DNA of 41,721 nt from an uncultured Oscillospiraceae bacterium (GTDB lineage: Bacteria; Bacillota; Clostridia; Oscillospirales; Oscillospiraceae). The notes beneath the pieces were generated by a model. The model did no database searches and was not told the DNA's origin. It saw only the letters and a program-made list of their open reading frames with translations. The DNA lies in NCBI GenBank assembly GCA_944387785.1, contig CALXGG010000004.1, forward strand, positions 1 through 41,721, given 5' to 3'. Positions 8,050 through 14,943 of the stretch are shown in pieces (position 1 is the stretch's first letter; every line of letters starts with the position of its first letter). The position numbers and the translations under genes are program-made.

Positions 8050-8109
8050 GTTAGGAAATTCCGGCAGATGCCGCATATCGTCCAAACATCATTTTCAGGA
8101 GGAACGAAC

Positions 8110-9000
8110 ATGGACATCCGCAATCTGAAGGGCTCCATCGTGGCCCTGGTCACCCCCTTCCACGCCGACGGCAGCGTGAATTTCGACAAGCTCCGGGAGC
8201 TGGTGAACTGGCACATCGACAGCGGCACCGACGCCATTTTGACCCTGGGCACCACCGGCGAGAGCTCCACCATGACCCACGAGGAGGACGACGACACCCT
8301 CCGCTGCGTCATCCAGGCGGCGGCGGGCCGGGTGCCGGTGATCGCCGGCACCGGCTCCAACAGCACCCAGACCATGCTGGAGAAGAGCCTGCGGGCGGAG
8401 AAGCTGGGGGCCGACGGCCTGCTCCTCATCACCCCCTACTACAACAAGGCCAATCCCGAGGGCATGTACCGCCACTTCGTCACCGTGGCCGACGCGGTGC
8501 ACATCCCCTGCATCCTCTACAACGTCCCCGGCCGCACCGGCTGCGCCATCTCCGTGGAGAACGTGGAGCGGCTGTCCAGGCACCCCAACATCTGCGGCAT
8601 CAAGGAGGCCAGCGGCGACATGTCCTACGCCATGAAGATCGCCCACTGCATCGGCCCCGACTTTGCCCTCTGGTGCGGCAACGACGACATCACCATCCCC
8701 CTCCTCTCCATCGGCGGCAGCGGCGTCATCTCCGTGTGGGCCAACGTCATGCCCCGGGAGGTCCACAACATGGTCATGGACTACCTGGAGGGCCGCCGGG
8801 AGCAGGCGGTGGCCGCGGCGGTGAAGTACCTGGATGTGGCCAACGGCCTCTTCATGGAGGTCAACCCCATCCCCGTCAAGACCGCCCTGAACATGATGGG
8901 CAAGGAGGTGGGCCCCTTCCGCCTGCCCCTCTATGAGATGACCGAGGCCCACCAGGCGGCCCTGTGGCGGCTGCTCCACGACGCGGGGGTGATCGCATGA
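8110..9000 (+). CDS. dapA: 4-hydroxy-tetrahydrodipicolinate synthase
   Basis: DapA, 296 residues, condenses pyruvate with aspartate semialdehyde, the first committed step toward diaminopimelate and lysine. Visible hallmarks are LVTPFHADGSVNFDKLRELV at the N-terminus, LGTTGESSTMTHEE (substrate loop with catalytic Thr), the catalytic Tyr in PCILYNVPGRTG, and the Schiff-base Lys in NICGIKEASGD. The barrel ends with the usual helical tail. The start is set at 8110 by AGGAGG at 8097-8102; longer readings would run back through the riboswitch. It overlaps dapB by 4 bases (ATGA). Expression is probably controlled by the lysine riboswitch directly upstream. Confidence 0.98.
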   Translation: MDIRNLKGSIVALVTPFHADGSVNFDKLRELVNWHIDSGTDAILTLGTTGESSTMTHEEDDDTLRCVIQAAAGRVPVIAGTGSNSTQTMLEKSLRAEKLGADGLLLITPYYNKANPEGMYRHFVTVADAVHIPCILYNVPGRTGCAISVENVERLSRHPNICGIKEASGDMSYAMKIAHCIGPDFALWCGNDDITIPLLSIGGSGVISVWANVMPREVHNMVMDYLEGRREQAVAAAVKYLDVANGLFMEVNPIPVKTALNMMGKEVGPFRLPLYEMTEAHQAALWRLLHDAGVIA

Positions 9001-9719
9001 GGATCCTGCTGTCAGGCCACGGCCGCATGGGCCGTTTGATCGAGCAGACCGCCCTGGCCGCCGGGGATGAGATCGCGGCCGTGGTGGATATCGACAATAT
9101 CGGCGACCTGGAGACGCTGGGGAAGGTGGCCGACGTGGTCATCGACTTCTCCAACCCCGCCGCATTGCCGGCGGTGGCGGCCTACGTCCGCCGCACCGGC
9201 ACCGCCCTCCTCTCCGGCACCACCGGCTGTACCCCCGCCGACATGGCGGTGTTCACCCAGCTGGGGCAGTACGCCCCGGTGATGCACAGCGCCAACTACT
9301 CCGTGGGGGTGGCGGTGTTCCGCCGGGTGCTGGAGGAGATCAGCGGCGTGCTGAAGCCGGATTTCGATATCGAGATCGTGGAGACCCACCACAACCAGAA
9401 GGTGGACGCCCCCAGCGGCACGGCGAAGCTGCTGCTGGAGGCCATCGACCCCGGCCACGAGTACACCCCGGTGTACGGCCGGGAGGGCAGCTGCGGCAAG
9501 CGCTCGGCCAAGGAGATCGGCGTCCACGCCCTCCGGGGCGGCACCGAGGCCGGCACCCATACGGTGAGCTTCTTCGGCGCCGATGAGGTGTTCGAGATCA
9601 CCCACCGGGCCGCCTCCCGGCAGATCTTCGTCAACGGGGCGCTGCACATGGCCCGGAAGCTGTGGCGGATGCCCAGAGGCCGCTACGAGTTACAGGATAT
9701 TTTGTTTGGAGGAAAGTAA
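8997..9719 (+). CDS. dapB: 4-hydroxy-tetrahydrodipicolinate reductase
   Basis: DapB, 240 residues, reduces the DapA product with NAD(P)H to tetrahydrodipicolinate. The N-terminal Rossmann motif is [13 protein letters not shown], followed by [20 protein letters not shown] and LLSGTTGC. The catalytic and substrate motif [13 protein letters not shown] is intact, and [18 protein letters not shown] closes the substrate domain. It is slightly shorter than the E. coli protein (about 270), as in many Bacillota. The start at 8997 lies in the ATGA overlap with dapA. Its stop overlaps the dapH start by one base (TAATG), so dapA-dapB-dapH are translationally coupled. Confidence 0.97.
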   Translation: MRILLSGHGRMGRLIEQTALAAGDEIAAVVDIDNIGDLETLGKVADVVIDFSNPAALPAVAAYVRRTGTALLSGTTGCTPADMAVFTQLGQYAPVMHSANYSVGVAVFRRVLEEISGVLKPDFDIEIVETHHNQKVDAPSGTAKLLLEAIDPGHEYTPVYGREGSCGKRSAKEIGVHALRGGTEAGTHTVSFFGADEVFEITHRAASRQIFVNGALHMARKLWRMPRGRYELQDILFGGK

Positions 9720-10414
9720 TGAACGCACAGGAGATCATCGCTTACATCGCCGCGGCGGAGAAACAGACCCCGGTGAAGGTATACGTCAACGAGACCGCCC
9801 CCATCGACTATGGCGGGGCCACCGTGTTCGGCGAGGGCCGTAGCAAGGTGGTGTTCGGGGACTGGCGGCAGCTGGGGCCCATCCTCGCCGCCAACGCCGG
9901 CAGCATCGCCGACCTGGTGGTGGAGAACGACCGGCGCAACAGCGCCATCCCCCTGCTGGACATGAAGGGCGTGAACGCCCGCATCGAGCCCGGCGCCATC
10001 ATCCGGGAGCAGGTGGAGATCGGCGACAACGCGGTGATCATGATGGGCGCCGTCATCAACATCGGCGCCGTCATCGGCCCGGGCACCATGATCGACATGG
10101 GGGCCATCCTGGGAGGACGGGCCACCGTGGGCAGGAACTGCCACATCGGCGCCGGGGCCGTGTTGGCGGGGGTCATCGAGCCCGCCAGCGCCACCCCCGT
10201 CATCGTGGAGGACGGCGTGCTGGTGGGGGCCAACGCCGTGGTCATCGAGGGCGTCCACGTGGGCAAGGGCGCGGTGGTGGCCGCCGGGGCGGTGGTCATC
10301 GAGGACGTGCCGGAGAACACGGTGGTGGCGGGCTGCCCCGCCCGGGTCATCAAGAGGAAGGACGCGGGCACCACCCAGAAAACCGCCCTGGAGGCGGCGC
10401 TGCGGACCCTGTAA
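9719..10414 (+). CDS. dapH: 2,3,4,5-tetrahydropyridine-2,6-dicarboxylate N-acetyltransferase
   Basis: DapH, 231 residues, transfers an acetyl group from acetyl-CoA to tetrahydrodipicolinate, which places this organism on the acetylase branch of lysine synthesis. The N-terminal helical domain ([20 protein letters not shown]) precedes a left-handed beta-helix of hexapeptide repeats from about residue 95 ([20 protein letters not shown], then [20 protein letters not shown], then [13 protein letters not shown]). GCPARVIK is the typical end of the helix domain. RBS GGAGG at 9709-9713. The later enzymes (aminotransferase, deacetylase, DapF) are not in the window. Confidence 0.95.
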   Translation: MNAQEIIAYIAAAEKQTPVKVYVNETAPIDYGGATVFGEGRSKVVFGDWRQLGPILAANAGSIADLVVENDRRNSAIPLLDMKGVNARIEPGAIIREQVEIGDNAVIMMGAVINIGAVIGPGTMIDMGAILGGRATVGRNCHIGAGAVLAGVIEPASATPVIVEDGVLVGANAVVIEGVHVGKGAVVAAGAVVIEDVPENTVVAGCPARVIKRKDAGTTQKTALEAALRTL

Positions 10415-10436
10415 GGGCGGAAAAGGGAATCCTGCG

Positions 10437-10470
10437 GGGCGGGAGAGGGCCTTCCTCTCCCGCCCTTTTT
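10437..10470 (+). terminator. Intrinsic terminator after dapH
   Basis: A perfect 12-bp stem (10437-10448 with 10454-10465) with loop GCCTT, then TTTTT. Confidence 0.95.
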
Positions 10471-10489
10471 CTGTCTGGGAAAGCCCCTC

Positions 10490-10518
10490 TTGCCTGGGGG
10501 CGGAAAGTCCGCTATAAT
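10490..10518 (+). promoter_or_regulatory. Promoter of the glycosyltransferase gene
   Basis: TTGCCT (10490-10495), 17-bp spacer, perfect TATAAT (10513-10518). Confidence 0.8.
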
Positions 10519-10560
10519 GGGGGCAGACCTTAGGGAAAACCGTCGAACAGTGAGGAAACC

Positions 10561-11724
10561 ATGAAGATATTGATTACCACAGATTGGTATGCCCCCGCGG
10601 TCAACGGCGTGGTGGTGTCGGTGCTGCTGCTCCAGCGGGAGCTGGAGCGGCTGGGCCATGAGGTGCGGGTGGTGACCCTGGCGCCGGGGCTGCGGTCCTT
10701 CCGGAAGGGGCAGGTGTACTACATCGGCTCCGTGGACGCGGGGAAGATCTACCCCGGGGCCCGGCTGCGGCTGGGCCGCTCCGGGGCCCTGCTGCGGCAG
10801 CTGGAGGAGTGGGGGCCGGACATCGTCCACTCCCAGTGCGAGTTCAGCACCCTGCGCATCGCCACGGCCATCGCCCGGCGGATGAACGTGCCGGTGGTCC
10901 ACACCTACCACACGGTGTACGAGGACTACACCCACTACCTGCCCATCGGGAAGCGGACGGGGAAATATGTGGCCACCACGCTGTCCCGGCGGGTATGCCG
11001 GCGGGTAGCCTGCGTGGTGGTGCCCAGCGGGAAGGTGGAGCGGCTGCTGCGGTCCTACGGGGTGCAGCGGCGGATCGAGGTGATCCCCACGGGCATCGAC
11101 CTGAGCGCCTACCGCCGGGAACCGGACCCCAAGGACCAGGAGGCGCTGCGGAAAAAGCTGGGGATCCCCAAGGGGAAGCTGGTGCTGCTGTACCTGGGCC
11201 GCATGGCCAGGGAGAAGGGGCTGGAGGAGCTGATGGAGTACCTGGCCCAGGCGGGCCGGAAAGACGCGGTGCTGCTGCTGGTGGGGGACGGCCCCGACCG
11301 GGAGGAGGTCCTCTCCTGCGCCCGGGAGAAGAAGCTGCCGGTGATCTTCGCGGGGATGGTGCCCCACGGGGAGGTGCCGGACTACTACCGGCTGGGGGAC
11401 ATTTTCGTCACCGCCTCCACCAGCGAGACCCAGGGCCTGACCTATTTCGAGGCCATGGCGGCGGGGCTGCCGGTGCTGTGCCGGAAGGATCCCTGCCTGG
11501 AGGGGGTCGTCGAGGACGGCGTCAACGGCTGGCAGTACGAGGGGAAGGAAGAATTCTGCCGGCGGCTGGAGGAATTCTGCGCCGACAAGGCCCTGCGCGG
11601 GCGGATGGCCCGGGGGGCGGCGGAGACGGCGGAGCGGTACTCCGCCGAGGCCTTCGGCCGCTCGGCGGAGGCGCTGTACCAGTCCGTGCTGCGGCGGGAG
11701 ATGGTGGCGGAGGCCTGCCGGTAG
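10561..11724 (+). CDS. GT4-family glycosyltransferase, probably lipid-directed
   Basis: 387-residue GT-B fold glycosyltransferase. The N-terminal domain opens with ILITTDWYAPAVNGVVVSVL, including the conserved NG-V segment, and continues with HTYHTVYEDYTHYLPIGKRT. The C-terminal nucleotide-sugar domain has LLYLGRMAREKGLEELMEYL and the EX7E motif in SETQGLTYFEAMAAGLPVL. The N-terminal pattern resembles diacylglycerol glucosyltransferases and related membrane-lipid or teichoic-acid anchor enzymes; the exact acceptor cannot be read from sequence. It has its own promoter and no operon partner: dapH ends 146 bases upstream behind a terminator, and a long GC-rich gap with a terminator follows. Confidence 0.88.
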   Translation: MKILITTDWYAPAVNGVVVSVLLLQRELERLGHEVRVVTLAPGLRSFRKGQVYYIGSVDAGKIYPGARLRLGRSGALLRQLEEWGPDIVHSQCEFSTLRIATAIARRMNVPVVHTYHTVYEDYTHYLPIGKRTGKYVATTLSRRVCRRVACVVVPSGKVERLLRSYGVQRRIEVIPTGIDLSAYRREPDPKDQEALRKKLGIPKGKLVLLYLGRMAREKGLEELMEYLAQAGRKDAVLLLVGDGPDREEVLSCAREKKLPVIFAGMVPHGEVPDYYRLGDIFVTASTSETQGLTYFEAMAAGLPVLCRKDPCLEGVVEDGVNGWQYEGKEEFCRRLEEFCADKALRGRMARGAAETAERYSAEAFGRSAEALYQSVLRREMVAEACR

Positions 11725-11940
11725 GGCCCGGGAAGGGCCCCGCCTCCTGCCCGGCCCCCTGCCGCTTCGGCCTCTGCCGGGCCGCCTGGGGACGCTTTCC
11801 GCCCCGCCCTCTGCCTGGCGGTTTTTTGCCGGCGGCCGGGGCGGCGTTTCCCGGCCCCCCTGCCGGGGGCGATCCCGGTATCCCGACCCCTGCCGGGGGA
11901 CGATCCCGGCAACCCGCCCCCGGCGGTTTCGGCTGCGGGA
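11725..11940. other. GC-rich intergenic stretch without a supported gene
   Basis: About 215 bases of C/G-rich sequence rich in CCTGCCG and CCGG words. Open frames here are continuations of shadow frames, with no ribosome binding site or recognisable protein. It ends in the terminator at 11941-11975. Confidence 0.6.
11857..11909 (+). repeat. Two imperfect direct repeats of about 22 bp
   Basis: CCCCTGCCGGGGG-CGATCCCGG occurs twice (11857-11878 and 11887-11909), the second with one inserted A. Each copy has internal CCGG symmetry. There are only two copies, so this is not an array. Function unknown. Confidence 0.5.
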
Positions 11941-11975
11941 AAGGCCCCGCCCCCCTTCGGGGGGCGGGGCCTTTT
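11941..11975 (+). terminator. Strong terminator downstream of the glycosyltransferase
   Basis: A 15-bp perfect stem (11941-11955 with 11959-11973) closed by a three-base loop, ending in TTTT. It isolates the following micro-peptide promoter from upstream transcription. Confidence 0.85.
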
Positions 11976-11993
11976 GGCGGCTCTTCCGGGGAT

Positions 11994-12021
11994 TTTACAG
12001 GTCGTTCATGCAAAGTTTACA
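11994..12021 (+). promoter_or_regulatory. Three TTTACA-type hexamers with 11-bp period (candidate Pho box)
   Basis: TTTACA (11994), TTCATG (12005) and TTTACA (12016) start exactly 11 bp apart and end 10 bp before the -35 element of the micro-peptide promoter. This matches the layout TT(T/C)ACA-N5-TT(T/C)ACA known for PhoP/PhoB sites in Bacillus. The middle copy is degenerate, and three copies in a locally AT-rich stretch could be chance. Confidence 0.45.
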
Positions 12022-12031
12022 AAATTACCCA

Positions 12032-12059
12032 TTGATTTTTGTGAGAAATGTGCTATACT
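12032..12059 (+). promoter_or_regulatory. Promoter of the 25-residue peptide gene
   Basis: TTGATT (12032-12037), 16-bp spacer, TATACT (12054-12059) with the extended TG two bases upstream of the -10. The surrounding AT-rich patch stands out from flanking DNA. Confidence 0.8.
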
Positions 12060-12096
12060 AAAACCAGACAAGAGAAGAAAGGAAGTGATAGCGAAC

Positions 12097-12174
12097 ATGG
12101 CATATCGGTTCACCGGCGTCGACGTGGACGACATGATCTACGGCGATAACGACAGCGGCATCAGTGAGCGGTAA
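12097..12174 (+). CDS. 25-residue acidic peptide, unknown function
   Basis: A very short reading frame starting MAYRFTGVDVDDMIYG and ending NDSGISER, net charge about -4, with no membrane segment or signal peptide. Support for it being real: it has its own promoter (12032-12059), an AAAGGAAG ribosome binding site about 13 bases upstream of the ATG, and a clean intrinsic terminator (12198-12220), giving a transcript of about 155 bases that contains nothing else. Wobble positions are GC-rich (GGC GTC GAC GTG GAC GAC ATG ATC TAC in codons) like neighbouring true genes, while its flanks are AT-rich. I do not recognise a family. It could instead be the coding part of a dual-function small RNA. Confidence 0.6.
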   Translation: MAYRFTGVDVDDMIYGDNDSGISER

Positions 12175-12197
12175 AACGCCCCGGCAAAAGGAAGCCT

Positions 12198-12220
12198 CCA
12201 CGCTATTAAGCGTGGTTTTT
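12198..12220 (+). terminator. Terminator of the micro-peptide transcript
   Basis: CCACGCT-ATTA-AGCGTGG (12198-12215) followed by TTTTT, then CTGTTTTTAT. Confidence 0.92.
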
Positions 12221-12241
12221 CTGTTTTTATGAGAGGTTTTC

Positions 12242-12263
12242 GCCGGGAGCGCTCCCGGCTTTT
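12242..12263 (+). terminator. Second hairpin with T-run behind the micro-peptide unit
   Basis: The 18-bp perfect palindrome GCCGGGAGCGCTCCCGGC (12242-12259) is followed by TTTT. It may be a back-up terminator. Confidence 0.5.
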
Positions 12264-12326
12264 GGATAGACCCCGGCCCGCCGGGGACGGCATCGCCGTC
12301 CCCCGGCCGGAAAGCCCCGCTCCCGC

Positions 12327-12358
12327 GCCCCCGGGCCTCTGCGGCCCGGGGGCTTTTT
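12327..12358 (+). terminator. Third hairpin with T-run, plus strand
   Basis: An 11-bp stem (12327-12337 with 12343-12353), loop TCTGC, then TTTTT. A further hairpin without T-run (GGGGACGGC-ATC-GCCGTCCCC, 12281-12301) lies just upstream. No gene is visible between 12221 and 12442. Confidence 0.65.
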
Positions 12359-12442
12359 GCGCGCTCCGGCGGGAAGGCCCGGAGGCCCGACCCCCCTTTT
12401 CGGCCCCGGCGGAGGCCCGCCCCGCCCTTCGCTCCCTGCCGG

Positions 12443-12476
12443 AAAAAACCGGCGGAGGGAAGCTCCCTCCGCCGGT
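12443..12476 (-). terminator. Terminator of the DUF1643-ppaC operon
   Basis: Read on the minus strand, a 13-bp perfect stem (12476-12464 with 12460-12448) with a three-base loop is followed by a run of T (plus-strand AAAAAA at 12443-12448). Confidence 0.9.
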
Positions 12477-12503
12477 ATGCGTTTTTTGCCGGGGCGCCCC
12501 GCC

Positions 12504-14120
12504 TCAGCCCCACAGGGCGGAGAGCATGGGCACCATCTGCTTTTTCCGGGACATGACCCGGGGCAGGAAGGCCTCGTGGTCCTTGACCTCCACGTTGAAG
12601 GCCTGGCGGAAGGTGTCCTCCCCGCCCAGGCACAGGATCTTGGAGCCCTCCAGCAGCACGTCGGTGAGCATGAGGATCATCATGCTGTACCCGTGCTCGG
12701 CCTTGGTTTTGGCCATAAGCTCCAGGAACTGGTCCTTCCGCTTGAGCTGGCGGTCGGAGTCCACGCAGGTGATCTGGCTGATGCCGAAGTCGTGTCCGGC
12801 GATGTGGAACTCCTTGAAGTCGCTGAAGAGGAGCTCTTCCACCGGCTTGTCCTCCGGGGCGGAGGCGGAGAAGATCTCCTGGCCCAGCTCGTCCAGGGAG
12901 ATACCGGCGATGTGGGCCATCCGCTCGGCCATCCGCCGGTCCCGGGGGGTGGAGGTGGGGGATTTGAACATGACGGTGTCGGAGACGATGGCGGCGGCCA
13001 TAAGGCCCGCCAGCTTGGCGGAGGGCATGAGGCCCCGCTCCTGGTACATCCCCGCCACGATGGTGGTGGTGCTGCCCACAGGCTCGTTGCGGACATAGAT
13101 GGGGTTGCGGGTCTGGATATCCGCCAGGCGGTGGTGGTCGATGATGGCCAGGATGTCGGCCTGGTCCAGGCCGGGGACGGACTGGGCGGCCTCGTTGTGG
13201 TCCACCAGCACCACCCGCTTGTGGCGGGGGCGGATCAGGTGGTACCGGGAGAGGGTGCCCACCACCCGGTCGTCGCCGTCCAGGATGGGGTAGCTGCGGT
13301 AGCGGCTCTGGAGGACCACCTCCCGGACGTCGTCGATGTAGTCGTCCAGGCGGAAGAACTGGAGGTCCTCCTTCCGGGCCACCCGGCTGACGGGGATGGC
13401 CTGGAAGATCCGGCGGACGGTGCGGTAGCTGTCATAGGGGGTGGAGATGATGCAGGTGCTTTTGGCAATGGCGCGGATGTCGTCGGGCAGCTCCGCCTGG
13501 CAGAGGATCACGCAGCCCACGCCGAACTCCACGGCCTTCCGGAGCATGTCCGGCTGGTGGCCGCAGATGAGCACCGTCTCCTTCTTCCGGTAGGGGGGCA
13601 GGTCGGTGCCCTGGGGCAGGGCCAGTATCACGTCGCCGGTGATGGTGGTGACCACCTGGTCGGTCTCGGTGAGAAGCTGGCCCTCCAGGACGCTGAGGAT
13701 GTTGAAGATGGGCACCTTCCGCAGGGAGGGGTCCGCGATGGTGTACATGTCGTAGCCGGCGATGTCCCCGGCGGTGAGCATGCCCTTGAGGTGGCCGTCG
13801 TCGTCGGTGATGGGGATGGCGGAGATGTGCTTGTCCTCCTCCATGGCGGACCAGGCCCGGTTGACGGTGACGGCGGCGTTGAGGATGGGGGGCTGGTCGT
13901 AGTCCAGGTCCTGGACCTGGGTGCGGACGTTCTTCAGGTGGAGGGGGGCCTCGAAGCCAAAGCGGTTAAGGATGGCCTTCGTCTCGTCGCTGAGCTGGCC
14001 CAGCCGGGCGGCCACGTACTCCCGGTCCCCCACGGCGTTGCGCAAAGCGGCGTAGGCCATGGCGGAGACGATGGAGTCGGTGTCCGGGTTGCGGTGGCCG
14101 GTGACATAGATCTTATCCAT
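12504..14120 (-). CDS. ppaC: Manganese-dependent inorganic pyrophosphatase with CBS and DRTGG domains (family II)
   Basis: 538-residue family II pyrophosphatase (PPi to 2 Pi) of the long, regulated type. The DHH-type domain opens with VTGHRNPDTDSIVSAMAYA. A CBS domain follows (about 70-130), then a DRTGG-like insert (LICGHQPDMLRKAVEFGVGC onward), and a second CBS (SRYRSYPILDGDDRVVGTLS). The metal motif AIIDHHRLADIQTRNP and the C-terminal DHHA2-type domain with GSTTTIVAGMYQERG complete it. CBS-containing family II enzymes are regulated by adenine nucleotides (family knowledge). RBS AAGGAG precedes ATG 14120. Its start overlaps the end of the DUF1643 gene by 8 bases, so the two are translated together. 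Confidence 0.93.
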   Translation of the reverse strand: MDKIYVTGHRNPDTDSIVSAMAYAALRNAVGDREYVAARLGQLSDETKAILNRFGFEAPLHLKNVRTQVQDLDYDQPPILNAAVTVNRAWSAMEEDKHISAIPITDDDGHLKGMLTAGDIAGYDMYTIADPSLRKVPIFNILSVLEGQLLTETDQVVTTITGDVILALPQGTDLPPYRKKETVLICGHQPDMLRKAVEFGVGCVILCQAELPDDIRAIAKSTCIISTPYDSYRTVRRIFQAIPVSRVARKEDLQFFRLDDYIDDVREVVLQSRYRSYPILDGDDRVVGTLSRYHLIRPRHKRVVLVDHNEAAQSVPGLDQADILAIIDHHRLADIQTRNPIYVRNEPVGSTTTIVAGMYQERGLMPSAKLAGLMAAAIVSDTVMFKSPTSTPRDRRMAERMAHIAGISLDELGQEIFSASAPEDKPVEELLFSDFKEFHIAGHDFGISQITCVDSDRQLKRKDQFLELMAKTKAEHGYSMMILMLTDVLLEGSKILCLGGEDTFRQAFNVEVKDHEAFLPRVMSRKKQMVPMLSALWG

Positions 14121-14757
14121 AAATCATCTGCTCCTTATCGAAAACGGACAGCCCGGCGCAGTAGGCCCGGGCGTCGAAGGGCTCCAGGACGCTGTCCTTC
14201 CGGAGATAGAGGGGGTGGTGGGGATGGCCTTTCTTGCTGCGGGCCCCGGCGGTGAACCACCGGGCGCCGTATTGCTCGCCGAGATCCACCATGTCCCGCA
14301 CGCACCGGGGCAGATAGTGGCGCTGCTCGATGACGGTGCCCCAGGCGGCCCACACCGCCGGGGAGGGGGAGAGGGACAGGGCGTAGGCGAAGGCGGCCAT
14401 GTTCTCCCGGTGGAGGGCGGCATTGGGCTGCCGCTCCATGTCCTGGGGCCGGGTGGCCCGCTGGGCGTAGACGTTGAACATGATAAAGCTGTCAAAGCCG
14501 TTGTGAAGGGCCACCCGCTCCACGGATTTCAGGGTGGGGTCCAGGTCGCCGGGAGCGGCGGTGGAGGGGTTCACCCCCACGCAGATCAGGGGCCGCTCCC
14601 CCCGGGTGGCCAGGATGTACCGGTATTCGGTGTAGATGTTGGGGACGTACAGCCACCGGGCGGCGTCGTAGTCCGGGGAGGGCTTTTCCGCCGCGGCCAG
14701 GGCCTCGGCAAAGGGCAGGATGTCCAGCTGGGCGGTGGGACAGCCGGGGATATGCAT
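14113..14757 (-). CDS. DUF1643 domain protein
   Basis: 214-residue cytoplasmic protein matching the DUF1643 family: WLYVPNIYTEYRYILATRG, then LICVGVNPSTAAPGDLDPTL, then SVERVALHNGFDSFIMFNVY and, near the end, RWFTAGARSKKGHPHHPLYL. The enzymatic activity of the family is not established as far as I know. The start ATG at 14755-14757 has AAAGGAGG ten bases upstream; a longer reading from 14799 would ignore that site. It is the first gene of a two-gene minus-strand operon, and its last eight bases contain the ppaC start codon. The pairing suggests, without proving, a nucleotide- or phosphate-related role. Confidence 0.85.
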   Translation of the reverse strand: MHIPGCPTAQLDILPFAEALAAAEKPSPDYDAARWLYVPNIYTEYRYILATRGERPLICVGVNPSTAAPGDLDPTLKSVERVALHNGFDSFIMFNVYAQRATRPQDMERQPNAALHRENMAAFAYALSLSPSPAVWAAWGTVIEQRHYLPRCVRDMVDLGEQYGARWFTAGARSKKGHPHHPLYLRKDSVLEPFDARAYCAGLSVFDKEQMIYG

Positions 14758-14789
14758 GGCGCAGGGCCTCCTTTGTGGTTTCTGCCACC

Positions 14790-14819
14790 AGTGTAGCACA
14801 GCCGCCGCCGGCGGTGCAA
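14790..14819 (-). promoter_or_regulatory. Promoter of the DUF1643-ppaC operon
   Basis: On the minus strand, TTGCAC (14819-14814), 18-bp spacer, TACACT (14795-14790). Confidence 0.6.
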
Positions 14820-14866
14820 CAGGGAATGTGTTAAATAAAGAGGCGGCGGCGGGAACGGCCCGGCGG

Positions 14867-14913
14867 AAAAGGAAAGGCAGATCACGGGCTGTCCCGGACG
14901 GCCGTGATCTGCC
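14867..14913 (-). terminator. Terminator of the SLH-protein gene
   Basis: A 12-bp perfect stem (14913-14902 with 14887-14876), 14-base loop, followed on the minus strand by TTTCCTTTT. Confidence 0.75.
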
Positions 14914-14943
14914 GGTTCGATGGCTGCGGCGTCCGGCGGGGGA

